Below, piece after piece: positions 5,459 through 5,833 of a DNA stretch of 5,833 nt. The translations under genes were made by a program, and so were the position numbers. The stretch comes from Chitinophagales bacterium (GTDB lineage Bacteria > Bacteroidota > Bacteroidia > Chitinophagales > BACL12), in contig JACMJP010000517.1 in assembly GCA_014380545.1 (NCBI GenBank), positions 1 to 5,833 on the forward strand, written 5' to 3'. The notes beneath the pieces were generated by a model. It did no database searches. It was not told the DNA's origin and worked only from the letters and a program-made list of their open reading frames with translations. Numbering within the stretch: the first letter of the stretch is position 1; each line of letters starts with the position of its first letter.

Positions 5459-5630
5459 TCCTCTGCATCGTCATGCTGAGCGCAGCGAAGTATCTCATGA
5501 TAAGAATTGAGAATTATTTCTAATAATGAGATTCTTCACTTTATTGTATGTTTATTTTAGTTGTATAAAAGTTCAGAATGACGATAAGATTTATGTGCGG
5601 TTCTTCGAGATTATTTTTAATAAGAATTGA
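5442..5630. repeat. Three copies of ATAAGAATTGA
   Basis: The identical 11-mer occurs at 5442-5452, 5500-5510 and 5620-5630, at offsets of 58 and 120 nt. The first lies in the loop of the 5433 hairpin, the second in the loop of the large inverted repeat, and the third beyond it. The pattern suggests an internally duplicated or decayed repetitive element rather than a gene. I see no coding sequence in 5421-5664. Confidence 0.55.
5468..5584. repeat. Dispersed inverted-repeat element with a 30-nt insertion in one arm
   Basis: The left arm begins TCGTCATGCTGAGC (5468-5481) and continues GCAGCGAAGTATCTCAT (5482-5498). The right arm, read as reverse complement, begins TCGTCATTCTGAAC (5571-5584) and ends with AAGAATCTCATTA at about 5523-5535. 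The two right-arm halves are separated by about 30 AT-rich nt absent from the left arm. I recall very similar GTCATGCTGAGC...CAGAATGAC repeats scattered between genes in many Bacteroidota genomes; that recollection was not checked. It is probably a REP/MITE-like palindromic repeat with no coding role. Confidence 0.6.
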
Positions 5631-5664
5631 AAATCAGCGCAGGTAATTTTTGGCTACTTATTCA

Positions 5665-5833
5665 TTATTTCCTTTTTTTATTTACACTTGCTTCCAGCCA
5701 GATAACCGCTTTTTTAATATAATACTCAGGATCGTTTTTATGCACAGCTATCCTTTTTTTTATTTCAGCATGTAATGCTTCCTTCTTGCAAAAATCTTCA
5801 AGCAAAACAAGAGAGAGTCTTCGCTGCCACATG
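5665..5833 (-). CDS. DNA alkylation repair family protein (AlkD-like), C-terminal fragment
   Basis: Only the last 55 codons and the stop are in the window; the gene runs off the right edge, and the Met at 5832-5830 is probably internal. The fragment starts MWQRRLSLVLLEDFCKK and later has NDPEYYIKKAVIWLEASV before a Lys-rich tail. The W-x-R-R-xx-(hydrophobic) helix, and a closing helix in which D-x-E-Y/F-x-x-K-A-x-x-W-x-L precedes the end, recall the terminal HEAT-like helices of AlkD-type proteins, which in that family bind DNA and remove alkylated bases. The catalytic part is not visible, so activity cannot be judged. Its 3' end faces the AAA gene (convergent), with 244 nt of repeat-rich DNA between. 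The fragment is short, so another helical-repeat protein is possible. Confidence 0.55.
   Translation of the reverse strand, partial: MWQRRLSLVLLEDFCKKEALHAEIKKRIAVHKNDPEYYIKKAVIWLEASVNKKRK

Noticed and set aside
5433..5584. CRISPR array reading of the repeated 11-mers and arms
   Set aside because: The repeats are too short, unevenly spaced and partly inverted, with no conserved direct repeat of normal CRISPR length.

Overview
The window appears to come from a Bacteroidota genome, with Chitinophagaceae- or Sphingobacteriia-like style as an impression only. The rightward genes have no Shine-Dalgarno sequence. One of them has a Bacteroidota-type promoter (TTG, 20 nt, TAGTTTTG). The right end carries an inverted repeat of a kind I remember as dispersed in such genomes. 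The leftmost gene does not fit this style: it has a textbook AGGAGGAG ribosome-binding site and its protein resembles Firmicutes manganese-exporting CDF transporters. It may have been acquired, or it may mark a contig join.

Layout: (1) 1-679, minus strand: the N-terminal 226 residues of a CDF family metal exporter with a manganese-type site, truncated by the window edge. (2) 680-842: a divergent intergenic region with a 62-bp palindromic element. (3) 843-1214: a small secreted Cys-containing protein of unknown function. (4) 1215-1465: an intergenic region with a second copy of the core of that element and a promoter. (5) 1466-1981 and 2012-2995: a two-gene unit encoding a repeat-rich peptide and a MvdD/MdnC-type ATP-grasp ligase, ended by a strong terminator at 3014-3051. 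(6) 3195-5420: a 741-residue protein joining YD-like repeats to a classic-type AAA ATPase. (7) 5421-5664: a non-coding region with a hairpin and a dispersed inverted repeat. (8) 5665-5833, minus strand: the C-terminus of a probable DNA alkylation repair protein.

The centre of interest is the 1466-2995 pair, which looks like a graspetide (omega-ester or omega-amide crosslinked RiPP) locus. The peptide repeats a [TS]-[IL]-K-F-x-[DE]-D unit. Its Thr-to-Asp spacing and its Lys and aromatic positions match the microviridin motif TxKYPSD. The repeats begin at residue 4, and an in-frame stop only 11 codons upstream leaves no room for a normal N-terminal leader. The C-terminal 100 residues, ending in a probable coiled helix, would then have to act as a follower for enzyme recognition. 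No transporter or protease for the peptide is in the window.

An 11-mer, TCACAATTAAA, occurs four times, always between genes and always upstream of one of the three rightward transcription units. It may be a shared regulatory site or a remnant of a small mobile repeat. Whether the AAA protein works with the peptide pair is unknown: the terminator argues for separate transcription, and only proximity and the shared 11-mer link them.
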